A DNA stretch of 45,789 nt from Cohnella thermotolerans DSM 17683 (GCF_000429825.1 NZ_KE386963.1:39501-85289), one strand, 5' to 3'. Shown: positions 1 to 8,135, numbered from the stretch's first letter. Notes: generated by a model from the letters alone, not told the origin. A program made the numbers and translations.

Positions 1-59
1 GATGGGCGAATGTAGCTCAGAATCTGAGCCTCTTGGGCCGACGTTCGGCGGAATCGAGC

Positions 60-106
60 AAGGGGCTGTCCCAGACGTCGATTTACACCTTCTGGGACAA
101 CCCCTT
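60..106 (-). repeat. Long hairpin downstream of the helicase gene
   Basis: Positions 60-75 and 91-106 form a 16-bp inverted repeat (AAGGGG and TGTCCCAGA in the arms, with one G-U pair) around a 15-base loop. It lies just past the stop of the minus-strand helicase gene. There is no T run on the minus side, so it is a poor intrinsic terminator. It could instead be a dispersed intergenic palindrome or a transposon end. A smaller palindrome, GCTCAG-AAT-CTGAGC, is at 15-29. Confidence 0.5.
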
Positions 107-128
107 TGCTGCGCGCCCCACTATCGGA

Positions 129-1649
129 CTAACGCGACCGCCTGCTTCTGCCGCCGCCGCGCAGGCCGCGGGAAGATGGCGCCGCACCGCGGCCCGCCTT
201 GCTCTTGCCTCGCGGCGAGGCGAAGGCGCCGGGTCCCGGCGTCCTGCCGGCGCGGGCTTGCTGCCCGGTGCGCCCCTCCGGACGGCCCCCTTGCCGGCCC
301 GCCGCAGGACCGGCGGCGCGGCCTCGGCCGTCCGCGCGCGAGCGGGGCGCCCCCGCTCCCGCTCCCTTCGCCGCCATTGCGCCCGCACTTCGCCCGGCCC
401 CGGGCCGGCCCGCTTCGAAAGCGCGCCGGCTCTTGTCCGCGGCGGGCTTGCGCGGCGATACGCTCCCGCTCTTCCCACTAGAGCGGGAGCCGCCGCTCCG
501 CCCGGAGGCCTCCTCTTCGCCTCCGCCGAGGCGCGAAACGCCGGTCGTCCGGCGTTCGATGCCCATGCCGATGCCGCTCTCGATCTTCGCCAGCTCCGGG
601 CGGTCCTTCGGCGCCACGAACGTGATCGCCATGCCGGACTCGCCGGCGCGGCCGGTCCGCCCGATACGGTGGATGTAGCTCTCCACATCGTGCGGAATGT
701 CGTAATTGTAGACGTGGGTGACGCCTTCCACGTCGAGGCCCCGCGCCGCGATGTCGGTCGCGACAAGCAACTGCAGCTTCGCTTCGCGGAACCGCTTCAT
801 GACCTGCTCCCGCTTCGCCTGCGACAAGTCGCCGTGCAGCTCGTCGCACGAATAGCCGGCCGCCTGCAGCGCTTCGTTCAACGTGCTGGCCCGCCTTTTC
901 GTCCGGCAGAAAATCATGCCCAAATACGGCTGCGTCTCCTCGATCATCTGCTTCAACGCCGCCTGTTTGTTGCGATCTGTCGTCTCGACGACGAGTTGGC
1001 GGATTTCCTTCACCGTCACCTGCCGACCCCGTACGGTCACTTCCTCCGGCTTGCGCAGAATGCGGGACGCCAGCTGCCGGATCGGGCCCGGCATTGTCGC
1101 AGAGAACAGCAGCGTCTGCCGCTGCGACGGCGTGTTCCGCAAAATCTCCTCGACCTCGTTCAGGAAGCCCATATGCAGCATTTGATCCGCTTCGTCCAGC
1201 ACGAGCGTCCGGACGCTGAACAGCTGCACCGTCTCGCGGCGCAAATGGTCGAGCAGCCGTCCCGGCGTCGCGATAATCAAATGCACGTTGCCCTTCAGCT
1301 TGGCCAGCTGCGCCTCGACATCCTGCCCGCCGTAGACGGCTAGCACGCGGATGCCCTCCTCCTTGCCGATGTACCGTTTGACCTCTTCCGTAATTTGGAG
1401 CGCCAGTTCGCGGGTCGGCGTCACGATCAGCCCCTGAACTTTATCCGAACGGACGTTGATTTCCTCCAGCATCGGCAGCACGAACGCGAGCGTCTTGCCC
1501 GTGCCCGTCTGCGCCTGCCCGATGACGTCCTTCCCCTGAAGGATGAACGGAATGGCCATCTCCTGCACCGGAGTCGGCTTCTTTATGCCTTGAGCGGACA
1601 GCATCGCCACGCGTTCCGCCGAAATTCCCAATTGAGCAAAGCCTGACAC
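129..1649 (-). CDS. cshA: DEAD-box ATP-dependent RNA helicase, CshA type
   Basis: A 506-residue cytoplasmic RNA helicase expected to remodel mRNA, ribosome-assembly or degradosome RNA. The core motifs are in order: TPVQ (26-29), AQTGTGKT (46-53, Walker A), PTREL (78-82), TPGR (128-131), DEAD (152-155), SAT (183-185), and later ARGLD and HRIGRTGR in the second RecA domain. After about residue 370 the protein becomes a roughly 135-residue low-complexity tail rich in Gly, Arg, Ala and Ser, typical of RNA-binding tails of this family but very long and GC-rich here. The GTG start at 1649 follows GAGGTG at good spacing. It is monocistronic, as judged by the gaps on both sides. The exact paralogue (CshA rather than CshB or DeaD) is inferred from length and tail. 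Confidence 0.9.
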   Translation of the reverse strand: MSGFAQLGISAERVAMLSAQGIKKPTPVQEMAIPFILQGKDVIGQAQTGTGKTLAFVLPMLEEINVRSDKVQGLIVTPTRELALQITEEVKRYIGKEEGIRVLAVYGGQDVEAQLAKLKGNVHLIIATPGRLLDHLRRETVQLFSVRTLVLDEADQMLHMGFLNEVEEILRNTPSQRQTLLFSATMPGPIRQLASRILRKPEEVTVRGRQVTVKEIRQLVVETTDRNKQAALKQMIEETQPYLGMIFCRTKRRASTLNEALQAAGYSCDELHGDLSQAKREQVMKRFREAKLQLLVATDIAARGLDVEGVTHVYNYDIPHDVESYIHRIGRTGRAGESGMAITFVAPKDRPELAKIESGIGMGIERRTTGVSRLGGGEEEASGRSGGSRSSGKSGSVSPRKPAADKSRRAFEAGRPGAGRSAGAMAAKGAGAGAPRSRADGRGRAAGPAAGRQGGRPEGRTGQQARAGRTPGPGAFASPRGKSKAGRGAAPSSRGLRGGGRSRRSR

Positions 1650-1969
1650 ATCAGCACCTCATTCGCTTGATTACCCTGGATTCCCACTTATCGTACCATA
1701 ATGGCGGCCGTTGGGAAATCGGGCGAACCGGGGCCCCTGAATTGTTCGTGGAGAACGATCTCGACTGAGCAGAGGGGATGAGCCTACAAATGAGGAGAAA
1801 AGAGGGGCTAGCGTCACGAACATGCCAAAACCTCCCGTCCCGCGAAGACGAGGGGCTTGCCATTTACCAAACAATCCTCAGCCGGCACCGGCCCGCTCCA
1901 CTTCTCTTGCGTCCGTCGCCTGGGCCGGGAAGCGCGAGACCGCAGTTCGTTAAGCCGCTTGGAATCGCC
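1650..1969. other. Intergenic region without a convincing gene
   Basis: About 320 bases between the helicase start and the end of the exporter operon. On the minus strand an extended -10 element, TG-G-TACGAT, lies at 1690-1698 and is a candidate helicase promoter, but no good -35 is seen. Small open frames on both strands lack ribosome binding sites and recognisable sequence. Confidence 0.4.
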
Positions 1970-2017
1970 AAAGAGGCTGCATCCCGCGGAACGTTCCGCT
2001 CGGGATGCAGCCTCTTT
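1970..2017 (-). terminator. Hairpin terminator after bmrD
   Basis: A perfect 17-bp stem (arms 1970-1986 and 2001-2017) whose loop itself contains the palindrome GGAACGTTCC. It is placed about 90 bases after the bmrD stop. The T run is short on both sides, so it may act in both directions or mainly as an RNA 3'-end stabiliser. Confidence 0.6.
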
Positions 2018-2108
2018 CTTGCCGATTCGGCGTCGGTGGCGCTTCTTCGGCACCCACGGACGCTGAAGAAGGCGTTGTTGCTTGCGCCCTCCTTGCCGCA
2101 AGCCGCGG

Positions 2109-4136
2109 TCACGCGGTCAGCACCGAAGCGGCGGCTCCGCCCTGCTGAAGCTGATACATGGCGTAGTATTTGCCCTTCAGCTCCATCAGTGTCTCGTGGT
2201 TGCCGCGCTCGACGATCTCGCCGTGGTCCAGCACGAGAATCTGATCCGCCTGACGGATCGTCGACAGCCGGTGCGCGATGACGAACGTCGTGCGCCCTTT
2301 CTTCAAGACGTCGAGCGCCGCCTGGATGATCGCCTCCGTCTCGGTGTCGATGCTGGCCGTCGCCTCGTCGAGGATAAGGATTGCCGGGTCGTAGGCGAGC
2401 GCCCGCGCGAACGAGATCAGCTGCCGCTGACCGGCCGACAGTGTGCTGCCCTTCTCGATGACCGGCTCGTCGATGCCGCCGGGCAAGCTGGCGAACATCT
2501 CGTAAGCGCCGACGTCGCGCAGCGCCTGCTCCACCTTCTCCCGGCTAATGGCCGGATTGTCCAGACTGACGTTCGAAGCGATCGTGCCCGTGAACAGGAA
2601 CGGGTCCTGGAGCACGATGCCCATATGCTGGCGCAGAAGCTGCCTCGGAATGTCGCGGACGTCGGTGCCGTCGATCGTGATGCTGCCCTGTTCCACGTCG
2701 TAGAAGCGGAACAGCAGGTTGAGAATCGAGCTCTTGCCCGAGCCCGTATGGCCGACCAACGCGACGGTCTGGCCTTGGCGGGCTTCGAACGAGATGTTCT
2801 TCAACACGTACTCGTCGTTCTTGTAAGCGAAGGTGACGTTTTTGAACGCCACGTCGCCCTTGTACCGGTCCAGCTTGCCCGTCGCCACTTCGACGCCCGG
2901 CTCGTCGAGCAGCTTGAATACCCGCTCCGCGGATACCCGCGCCGTCTCCAGGTTGGCGAGCTGGTTGACGATGCCGACGATCGGCTGGAACATCCGGTTC
3001 ATGTAATCGACGAAGGCGTACAGCACGCCGACGGTGACGACCGAGCCGAGCCAATCGCCCCAGAACAGCCAGATGACCGCGATAAAAATAATATTTCGGA
3101 TGACGTTGACCAGATTGTGCGAGGTGATCGAGTTCAAGCTGAGCATCTTGTTCTGGTACGTGAACAGCTCCTTGTTGTGCTCCTCGAACTCCTGCATCGT
3201 CGCCTTTTGCCGGCGGAACGCCTGAATGATCGTCATCCCGTTGATCGATTCGTTGATCATCGCGTTGATGTCGCTCAGCTTCGTGCGGATGACGTCGTTA
3301 TACCGGGCCGCGAAACGGCGGTACACGACGATCCAGGCGATGAGAATCGGCACGAGCGGTAGCGCGAACAGCGCGAGCTTCGGACTGAGCAGGAACAGCG
3401 CCCCGAGGATGGCGGCCATGTAGATGATGCCGGAGAAGAAGTTCGCGAGCACCGCGACGAAAAGCTCCCGTACCGCTTCCGTGTCGTTCGTGATCCGCGA
3501 GACGACTTTGCCGGCCGGCAAATTGTCGAAGTACTGCACCGGCAGCCGCTGCGTATGCGCGAACACGTCCTCGCGCATACGCTGCACGATGCGGTTGGCC
3601 GACGTCTGAAGCAGCAGCCGCTGCCCGTAGGTGAAGACGGCCGCCAACAGCAGCAGCCCGAAGTAGGCGGCCGCCAGCGTCAGCAGATCGGGAATTTCCG
3701 GCTTGTAGAAGCGGAACAGCTCCGCCCTGGTAAGTTTGACAGCAGGATAAGTTACCGTCTGGCCGTCCTTCGTCGTAATCGTCATCGTGCCGTCCGTCAC
3801 CTGGCGGGAACCGTCCGGCACGTCCTTAACCTCCAGCCAGTAATAGCTCCGGCCGGCTTGCAGCACTCTCGCCGCGGCTCCTTTGCTCTCGTCCGCGGAG
3901 AAGCGGTCTTCCCGCTTGTAGGTTTTGCCCTTGTATTCGACCGTCCGGCTGCCCGAATCTTGCGTCTCGTACCAGACCTTCTCGATGCCGAGAATGTTCT
4001 GGTCGATCATCCGCTTGGCGATGAACGGCCCGATCAACTCCACGCACACCGCCAATGCCAGCAGCGCAAGCGCGAGCAGAATCGGTCTCTTGTAGATCAT
4101 GGCATATCGAAATAGCCTCTTGCCCGTCGTTCCCAT
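2109..4136 (-). CDS. bmrD: ABC multidrug exporter half-transporter, BmrD/YheH type
   Basis: A 675-residue half-transporter (B. subtilis YheH is close to this size). A first membrane helix (about 15-40) is followed by an unusually long hydrophilic insert (about 46-145) before helix 2, a hallmark of YheH and expected to be extracytoplasmic. The nucleotide-binding domain has Walker A GHTGSGKS (462-469), signature LSAGQ (566-570) and Walker B ILILDE with catalytic Glu591, so this subunit supplies the competent Walker B glutamate. The ATG at 4136 is chosen because it opens directly into the membrane domain and has AAGGTG about 10 bases upstream. The open frame continues upstream but only as sequence antisense to nothing useful and overlapping bmrC. 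It lies 52 bases after bmrC in one operon. Substrates are not readable from sequence; drug export is inferred from family. Confidence 0.92.
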   Translation of the reverse strand: MGTTGKRLFRYAMIYKRPILLALALLALAVCVELIGPFIAKRMIDQNILGIEKVWYETQDSGSRTVEYKGKTYKREDRFSADESKGAAARVLQAGRSYYWLEVKDVPDGSRQVTDGTMTITTKDGQTVTYPAVKLTRAELFRFYKPEIPDLLTLAAAYFGLLLLAAVFTYGQRLLLQTSANRIVQRMREDVFAHTQRLPVQYFDNLPAGKVVSRITNDTEAVRELFVAVLANFFSGIIYMAAILGALFLLSPKLALFALPLVPILIAWIVVYRRFAARYNDVIRTKLSDINAMINESINGMTIIQAFRRQKATMQEFEEHNKELFTYQNKMLSLNSITSHNLVNVIRNIIFIAVIWLFWGDWLGSVVTVGVLYAFVDYMNRMFQPIVGIVNQLANLETARVSAERVFKLLDEPGVEVATGKLDRYKGDVAFKNVTFAYKNDEYVLKNISFEARQGQTVALVGHTGSGKSSILNLLFRFYDVEQGSITIDGTDVRDIPRQLLRQHMGIVLQDPFLFTGTIASNVSLDNPAISREKVEQALRDVGAYEMFASLPGGIDEPVIEKGSTLSAGQRQLISFARALAYDPAILILDEATASIDTETEAIIQAALDVLKKGRTTFVIAHRLSTIRQADQILVLDHGEIVERGNHETLMELKGKYYAMYQLQQGGAAASVLTA

Positions 4137-4188
4137 GGAGGTTGAGCACCTTCTTTCGTAATCGAATGGCTTCGGTCGGCTTCCGTTC

Positions 4189-5937
4189 TCAGGAGGCTTC
4201 GACCATCGCCTCCAGCTGCTGCCGGTCGAACTGCTCCTTGTACCAGCCGCCGGCCGCGAGCAGCTGCTCGTGCGTGCCTTGCTCGACGATCCGGCCTTCG
4301 TCCAGCACGAGAATCCAGTCCGCGTGCTGCACGGCGGACAGCCGGTGCGTCGTGATGAGCGTCGTCTTGCCCGCCCGCTCGGTGCGGATGCCCTCGATAA
4401 TCTCGGCCTCCGTCTTGGCGTCGACGGCCGACAGCGCATCGTCGAGGATCAGAATTTCCGGGTCGGCGATGAGCGCCCGCGCGATGCTGACCCGCTGCTT
4501 CTGCCCGCCGGACAGCGCCACGCCCTTCTCCCCGACCAGCGTCTCCAGGCCGTCCGGGAGATAGCGGATGTCCTTCGCGAACGAAGCCCGCTCCAGCGCG
4601 CGCCGCATCTCCTCTTCGGTCGCGCCCTCGCGCCCGAACAGGATGTTCTCGCGAATCGTGCGCGAGAACAGAATCGGCTGCTGCGGCACGTAACCGATCC
4701 AGCTCAGCAACCGGTCGATCTCCATTTCTTCGAGCGGCACGCCGGAGACGGCGATCTCCCCGCTGCCCAGCGGATATTCGCGCAGCAGCTGCTTGAGCAG
4801 CGTCGTCTTGCCGCTTCCGGTCCGGCCGACGATGCCGAGCGTCTGTCCGCGCTTAAGCGCAAACGAGATGTCCACCAGATTGTCGATGGAAGAGCTCGGA
4901 TAACGGAACGTGACGCTCTTGAATTCGATGGTCTCCGGCGTATCGACCCGGACGAGCTTGGCGCCGTCTTCGACGTCCGGCTTGTAGCCCAGCGTCTCGC
5001 TGACCCGGTCGAGCGACGCGTTGCCCCGCTGCATGACGTTGATCAGCTCGCCGATGGCGAACATCGGCCAGATGAGCATCCCGAGGAACACGTTGAACGA
5101 CACCAGCTCGCCGAGCGTAATTTCGCTGCGGAACACAAGGTATCCGCCGTAACAAAGCCCGATGATATAGCTCAGGTTGACGAGCACCTTGTTCGTCGGC
5201 TCAAACAAGGCGTCGATTTTGGCCACCGCGATGTTCTTGTTCAGCACTTCGTTCGTCTTCGCATGGAACCGGCCGCGGTCCGCCTCCTCCTGCACGTAGG
5301 CACGAATGACGCGCACGCCGGATACCGACTCGAGCACCTGGTCGTTCAGCTCGCCGAACGCGTCCTGCGCGCTCATGAAGCGCTCGTGGATCCGCTTCCC
5401 GAACTTCGCCATGAGCACCGCCATGATCGGCAGCGGCAGCAGCGCCGCGAGCGTCAGCTTCCAGCTGATCAGCACGACCATCATGAACAGGATGGTGAGC
5501 ATGAACAGCGACGAATCGATCAGCGTCAGAATGCCGAAGCCCGCCGTGTTCGAGATCGCCCACAGGTCGTTGGTCGAGCGGGCCATCAGATCGCCCGTCC
5601 GGTTGCGTTCGAAGAAGGTCGGCGTCATTCGCAGGAAGTGCCGCATGAGGCGCTTCCTTAGCAGCCGCTCCAGCAGGAAAGCCCCGCCGAACAGCTGATA
5701 CATCCATACGTAGGTAATCACGTAGCTGGCGACCGTCAATCCGGCCCACAGCCAGATCGATTGGAAAAACCGTCCGTCCCCGAGCGTGCCCTGGTGAATG
5801 CCGTCAATCAAGTAGCCGATCAACTTGGGCGGAATGACCTCCACCACGCCGACCAGCGCAAGCAGCACGACCGCGATCGAATAACGGCGCCAATGCTGCT
5901 TGAAAAACCAGCCCAACTTGCTCAAAACGGTCAACAT
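4189..5937 (-). CDS. bmrC: ABC multidrug exporter half-transporter, BmrC/YheI type
   Basis: A 582-residue half-transporter, partner of the downstream bmrD. It has six predicted membrane helices in the first 320 residues. The nucleotide-binding domain carries Walker A GRTGSGKT (371-378), signature LSGGQ (475-479) and Walker B ILILDD, where Asp500 replaces the usual catalytic glutamate. The same substitution at the same residue number is known for B. subtilis BmrC, which forms the degenerate site of the asymmetric heterodimer. The start ATG at 5937 has AAAGGTG upstream at a rather long distance. It is preceded by about 250 bases of leader containing two hairpins and a small peptide gene, so expression is very likely controlled by attenuation. 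Confidence 0.92.
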   Translation of the reverse strand: MLTVLSKLGWFFKQHWRRYSIAVVLLALVGVVEVIPPKLIGYLIDGIHQGTLGDGRFFQSIWLWAGLTVASYVITYVWMYQLFGGAFLLERLLRKRLMRHFLRMTPTFFERNRTGDLMARSTNDLWAISNTAGFGILTLIDSSLFMLTILFMMVVLISWKLTLAALLPLPIMAVLMAKFGKRIHERFMSAQDAFGELNDQVLESVSGVRVIRAYVQEEADRGRFHAKTNEVLNKNIAVAKIDALFEPTNKVLVNLSYIIGLCYGGYLVFRSEITLGELVSFNVFLGMLIWPMFAIGELINVMQRGNASLDRVSETLGYKPDVEDGAKLVRVDTPETIEFKSVTFRYPSSSIDNLVDISFALKRGQTLGIVGRTGSGKTTLLKQLLREYPLGSGEIAVSGVPLEEMEIDRLLSWIGYVPQQPILFSRTIRENILFGREGATEEEMRRALERASFAKDIRYLPDGLETLVGEKGVALSGGQKQRVSIARALIADPEILILDDALSAVDAKTEAEIIEGIRTERAGKTTLITTHRLSAVQHADWILVLDEGRIVEQGTHEQLLAAGGWYKEQFDRQQLEAMVEAS

Positions 5938-5982
5938 TCGTTTTCTTCACACCTTTCCTCGCCATACCCGCCGTAACCAAAC

Positions 5983-6010
5983 AAAAAGCGTACCGCCGCA
6001 AGCGATACGC
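5983..6010 (-). terminator. Intrinsic terminator in the bmrCD leader (distal hairpin)
   Basis: On the minus strand GCGTATCGCT pairs with GGCGGTACGC (10 bp with G-U pairs, loop TGC; stem 5988-6010) and is followed at once by TTTTTG (5983-5987). It sits 46 bases before the bmrC start, so transcripts must read through it to reach the exporter genes. Geometry is that of a good Rho-independent terminator. Confidence 0.75.
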
Positions 6011-6056
6011 CTCTCTCCGCCGTCCAAGAACGTATGTTCTCTTCTTGCGGATAAGA

Positions 6057-6092
6057 AAGGCGCACGATTACGGGGACGTAATCATGCGCCTT
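6057..6092 (-). terminator. Proximal attenuator hairpin of the bmrCD leader
   Basis: A 16-bp stem with one G-U pair (arms 6077-6092 and 6057-6072, loop TCCC on the minus strand) followed by TCTTAT. It begins 17 bases after the leader-peptide stop. Its 5' arm can instead pair with the end of the leader-peptide coding sequence (see the entry at 6074-6135), so it is one of two mutually exclusive structures. The following T tract is imperfect, so it may be either a terminator itself or a switch that sets the fate of the distal terminator. Confidence 0.7.
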
Positions 6093-6135
6093 GGGATGTT
6101 AGACCAAGTTAGTGTGGCGCAATCGGATTACGTCC
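6074..6135 (-). promoter_or_regulatory. Antiterminator pairing in the bmrCD leader
   Basis: The minus-strand segment GGACGTAATCCGATTGCGCC (6116-6135), which is the last part of the leader-peptide gene, is complementary to the 5' arm of the proximal hairpin (6074-6090): ten consecutive pairs (GGACGTAATC with GATTACGTCC) plus six (TGCGCC with GGCGCA). CTTGG (6104-6108) and CCAAG (6090-6094) can close the inner part. A ribosome finishing the leader would cover this segment and let the hairpin form; a ribosome stalled earlier would leave it free and favour read-through. The mechanism is inferred; the complementarity is read directly. Confidence 0.7.
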
Positions 6136-6189
6136 GGACAGCCGGCGGCCGCGATCGTGAAACGTTGGAACCATCATCGAGATAAGCAT
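6109..6189 (-). CDS. Leader peptide of the bmrCD operon, 26 residues (BmrB-like role)
   Basis: A 26-codon frame, ATG at 6189, TAA at 6109-6111, with a strong AGGAGG (6200-6205) ten bases upstream. The peptide begins MLISMMVPTF and ends RNPIAPH; it is basic and contains three prolines. It lies between a consensus promoter and the attenuator hairpins, and its last codons form one arm of the antiterminator. In B. subtilis, BmrB is a leader peptide that controls bmrCD by ribosome-mediated attenuation and this gene occupies the same place, although it is about half the length and I see no sequence similarity to claim. It is most likely a sensor of ribosome stalling rather than a functional protein. 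Confidence 0.75.
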   Translation of the reverse strand: MLISMMVPTFHDRGRRLSGRNPIAPH

Positions 6190-6229
6190 CGGACGCAATC
6201 CTCCTTTCGATTTGTGAAATCTATTTGAC

Positions 6230-6258
6230 ACTTTACCATTGCCAGGAAATGCTGTCAA
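6230..6258 (-). promoter_or_regulatory. Sigma-A promoter of the leader-bmrC-bmrD operon
   Basis: TTGACA (6253-6258), a 17-base spacer and TAAAGT (6230-6235) on the minus strand. Transcription would start near 6223, about 20 bases before the leader-peptide ribosome binding site. This is a near-consensus, strong promoter, consistent with control being exerted after initiation. Confidence 0.85.
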
Positions 6259-6339
6259 TCGGTTTTGCGCGATTTTACAAGACTTTGATGTTGAGCCCGC
6301 TCCGCTTTTTTGGGATCGCCGCCGGACCGGTATATTCCC

Positions 6340-6481
6340 TTCAGACGCCATACCGGCAATCCCGCGTCCGGCTGGAACGGACGCCGGAATGCCGTACGCC
6401 TTGCCATCCGCCGGGAGATCGACGTCGATCCGCAAAATCTTGCCGAGCGGCGAATGCTTGTTCCGCCCGTTGCCGCGCAGC
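6340..6481 (-). pseudogene. Remnant of a PQQ-type sugar (glucose/sorbosone) dehydrogenase
   Basis: Directly behind the stop of the CxxH/CxxC gene, one minus-strand frame reads RGNGRNKHSPLGKILRIDVD and then GKAYGIP. This matches the conserved LLGKILRIDVD...GKAYGIP segment of soluble glucose/sorbosone dehydrogenases. Nothing recognisable of the family precedes or follows it, there is no start or ribosome binding site, and similarity fades within about 45 residues. It is read as the scar of a lost gene. The bmr promoter lies in the debris just downstream. Confidence 0.6.
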
Positions 6482-6649
6482 CTACACGACCAGAATTTCG
6501 GCCGGGCCCTCGCACCATTCGCAGCGCTCCGGCGGTGTCCAGGCGCTAAACTTGGTCTTGGACAAGTTCACCAGGTCCGGTGCATCTTCATACTCGTCGA
6601 CAAACTTGTCGATCGCTAATTCGACATGTTCCTTGCAGACGCAATACAT
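6482..6649 (-). CDS. CxxH/CxxC small conserved protein
   Basis: A 55-residue protein beginning MYCVCKEHVELAIDKFVDEY and ending EILVV, with CxxxH (Cys5-His8 as CKEH) near the N terminus and CEWC (43-46) near the C terminus. These four residues suggest a small metal-binding site. The pattern matches the Bacillales CxxH/CxxC family of unknown function that is commonly encoded next to the HtrA/Wal locus. The start ATG at 6649 has GGAAGG about 11 bases upstream, and the gene starts 16 bases after the htrA-type stop, so it is probably the last gene of that transcript. Family recognition is from memory of the motif; function is unknown. Confidence 0.85.
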   Translation of the reverse strand: MYCVCKEHVELAIDKFVDEYEDAPDLVNLSKTKFSAWTPPERCEWCEGPAEILVV

Positions 6650-6665
6650 TCGAGGCGTTTCCTTC

Positions 6666-7958
6666 CTATTCTTCGTCTTCGCTCTTCTCGACGAGCTTCA
6701 CGCTCAGGTCATGCGTCTTCCCGTCTCGGTAATACGTTACCGTAAGCGATTCCCCGATTTTTTTCGAATTATACAAGTACTTCCGCAGCTCCATCATGCT
6801 GCCGATCGGCTTGCCGTCCAGCTTGACGATAATGTCGTTCAGCTTCAGTCCCGCTTCCTTCGCCGGACCGACGGCTTCCAGCACGAGAACGCCCTTCTTC
6901 ACGCCTTCAGGTACGACCAATGGCGGCGCGTCCGTCTCCGGCGCGGTGCCGGAATCCTCCCCGCCATCGGCGCTCTGCCCGACGTCGAGGCTGTCCAAAT
7001 ACGATGACAAATCCATCGCATAGACGCCGAGATACGGGCGCAGCACCTTCCCGTGCTCCATAAGCTGCTGCACGACCGGCATCGCGTCGTCGATCGGAAT
7101 CGCGAAGCCGATTCCTTCGACGCCCATATCGGCCACCTTCATGCTGTTGATGCCGACCACTTCGCCGTCCAGATTGACAAGCGCTCCTCCGCTGTTGCCG
7201 GGGTTGATCGGCGCGGAGATCTGGATGACTTCCTCTTCCCAATCGTAATTGCCGTCTTGATTCAACGACACCGGGATGACCCTTCTCAGATTCGAGACGA
7301 TACCGTCCGTCAGCGAATCGCTAAGCCCGAGCGGATTGCCGACGGCAATCACGGTCTCGCCTTCGCGCAATCGGTCCGACTCGCCGATGTCCGCGACCGT
7401 GTCGATGCCTTTGTCGTCGACCTCCAGCACCGCCAGATCGGTAATCGTGTCCTTGCCGACAATCTTCGCTTCCTTCTGGTCTCCGTTCACCGTCACGATC
7501 TGCAGACTGCCCGAATTTTCCACGACATGCGCATTCGTAATGATGCGGGCTTTGCCGTCTTGCTTCTCGAAAATAACGCCCGAACCGAGGCTGGCGTTCT
7601 CCGGCGTCTCTGCGTCCGACGAATCGCCGCTCTGCCCTTCCCGCTTGGGGCGGTTAATAATGCTGACGACCGCGGGGCGGATTTTCGCGGCGGCGGTAAT
7701 GATCCTCTCGGACGTCTCCACGATCGGCTGCCCGCTCGCCATCGCCGGACGGCTGGCCGGTTCGGAATGGCGGTCGATCACGAAGCTGAAGAGGATCGCC
7801 ACCAGCAGCGAGCTGGTCAACGATGAGACGAGCGCGACGCGGAGCATCGACCCCTGCCGGAAACTCCGCCCGCCGCCAAAGACCGGCCGAGAACCCGCGT
7901 CTCTGCGAACTCTCCGCTTTACCCGCGTGGAATAGAAATCGTCATCGAAGAAGCTCAT
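6666..7958 (-). CDS. htrC: Membrane-anchored HtrA/DegP-type serine protease
   Basis: A 430-residue envelope protease. A cytoplasmic basic N terminus is followed by one membrane helix (about 38-61); the protease domain then lies outside. The trypsin-like triad is visible: His144 (TNAHVV), Asp174 (TDLAVL) and Ser256 (NPGNSGGAL). One PDZ domain occupies about 305-420 (YLGVYAMDL, GPAKEAGLKLNDIIVKLDGK). The ATG at 7958 is preferred over a TTG 24 bases upstream because it has GGGCGG at good spacing and starts the conserved MSFFDDDFY segment. It is the last large gene of the Wal neighbourhood, the position of B. subtilis htrC (yyxA). Role: quality control of exported proteins, by family. Confidence 0.92.
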   Translation of the reverse strand: MSFFDDDFYSTRVKRRVRRDAGSRPVFGGGRSFRQGSMLRVALVSSLTSSLLVAILFSFVIDRHSEPASRPAMASGQPIVETSERIITAAAKIRPAVVSIINRPKREGQSGDSSDAETPENASLGSGVIFEKQDGKARIITNAHVVENSGSLQIVTVNGDQKEAKIVGKDTITDLAVLEVDDKGIDTVADIGESDRLREGETVIAVGNPLGLSDSLTDGIVSNLRRVIPVSLNQDGNYDWEEEVIQISAPINPGNSGGALVNLDGEVVGINSMKVADMGVEGIGFAIPIDDAMPVVQQLMEHGKVLRPYLGVYAMDLSSYLDSLDVGQSADGGEDSGTAPETDAPPLVVPEGVKKGVLVLEAVGPAKEAGLKLNDIIVKLDGKPIGSMMELRKYLYNSKKIGESLTVTYYRDGKTHDLSVKLVEKSEDEE

Positions 7959-8135
7959 GCGCTGCACCGCCCTTTTCCCCAAGAAACCCTGGATCCGCCG
8001 CCGCTATTCTCTATTGAATCGTCCAGAAAATCCGAATAGATTTGTCGGTTTTGACTAAAATACTAATAGAATTGCCAAAGGGAAGCAAGAGAATACTCCC
8101 GATCCACCGATATGTAAAGAAAGGAAGAGGTCCCA

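Noticed and set aside
11..45. tRNA-like stretch TGTAGCTCAG with a nearby palindrome
   Set aside because: No cloverleaf, anticodon arm or T-arm can be built.
33..1343. Plus-strand open frame of 436 codons opposite the helicase
   Set aside because: Antisense shadow with low-complexity Arg/Ala/Pro content and no ribosome binding site.
4137..4439. N-terminal extension of bmrD by 101 codons
   Set aside because: It overlaps bmrC in another frame, is Arg/Ser-rich and unrelated to the family; the ATG at 4136 has a ribosome binding site.
6190..6435. Longer frame joining the leader peptide to the dehydrogenase remnant
   Set aside because: The leader lies in the same open frame, but a promoter and an AGGAGG lie inside the stretch, so the real gene is the 26-codon peptide.
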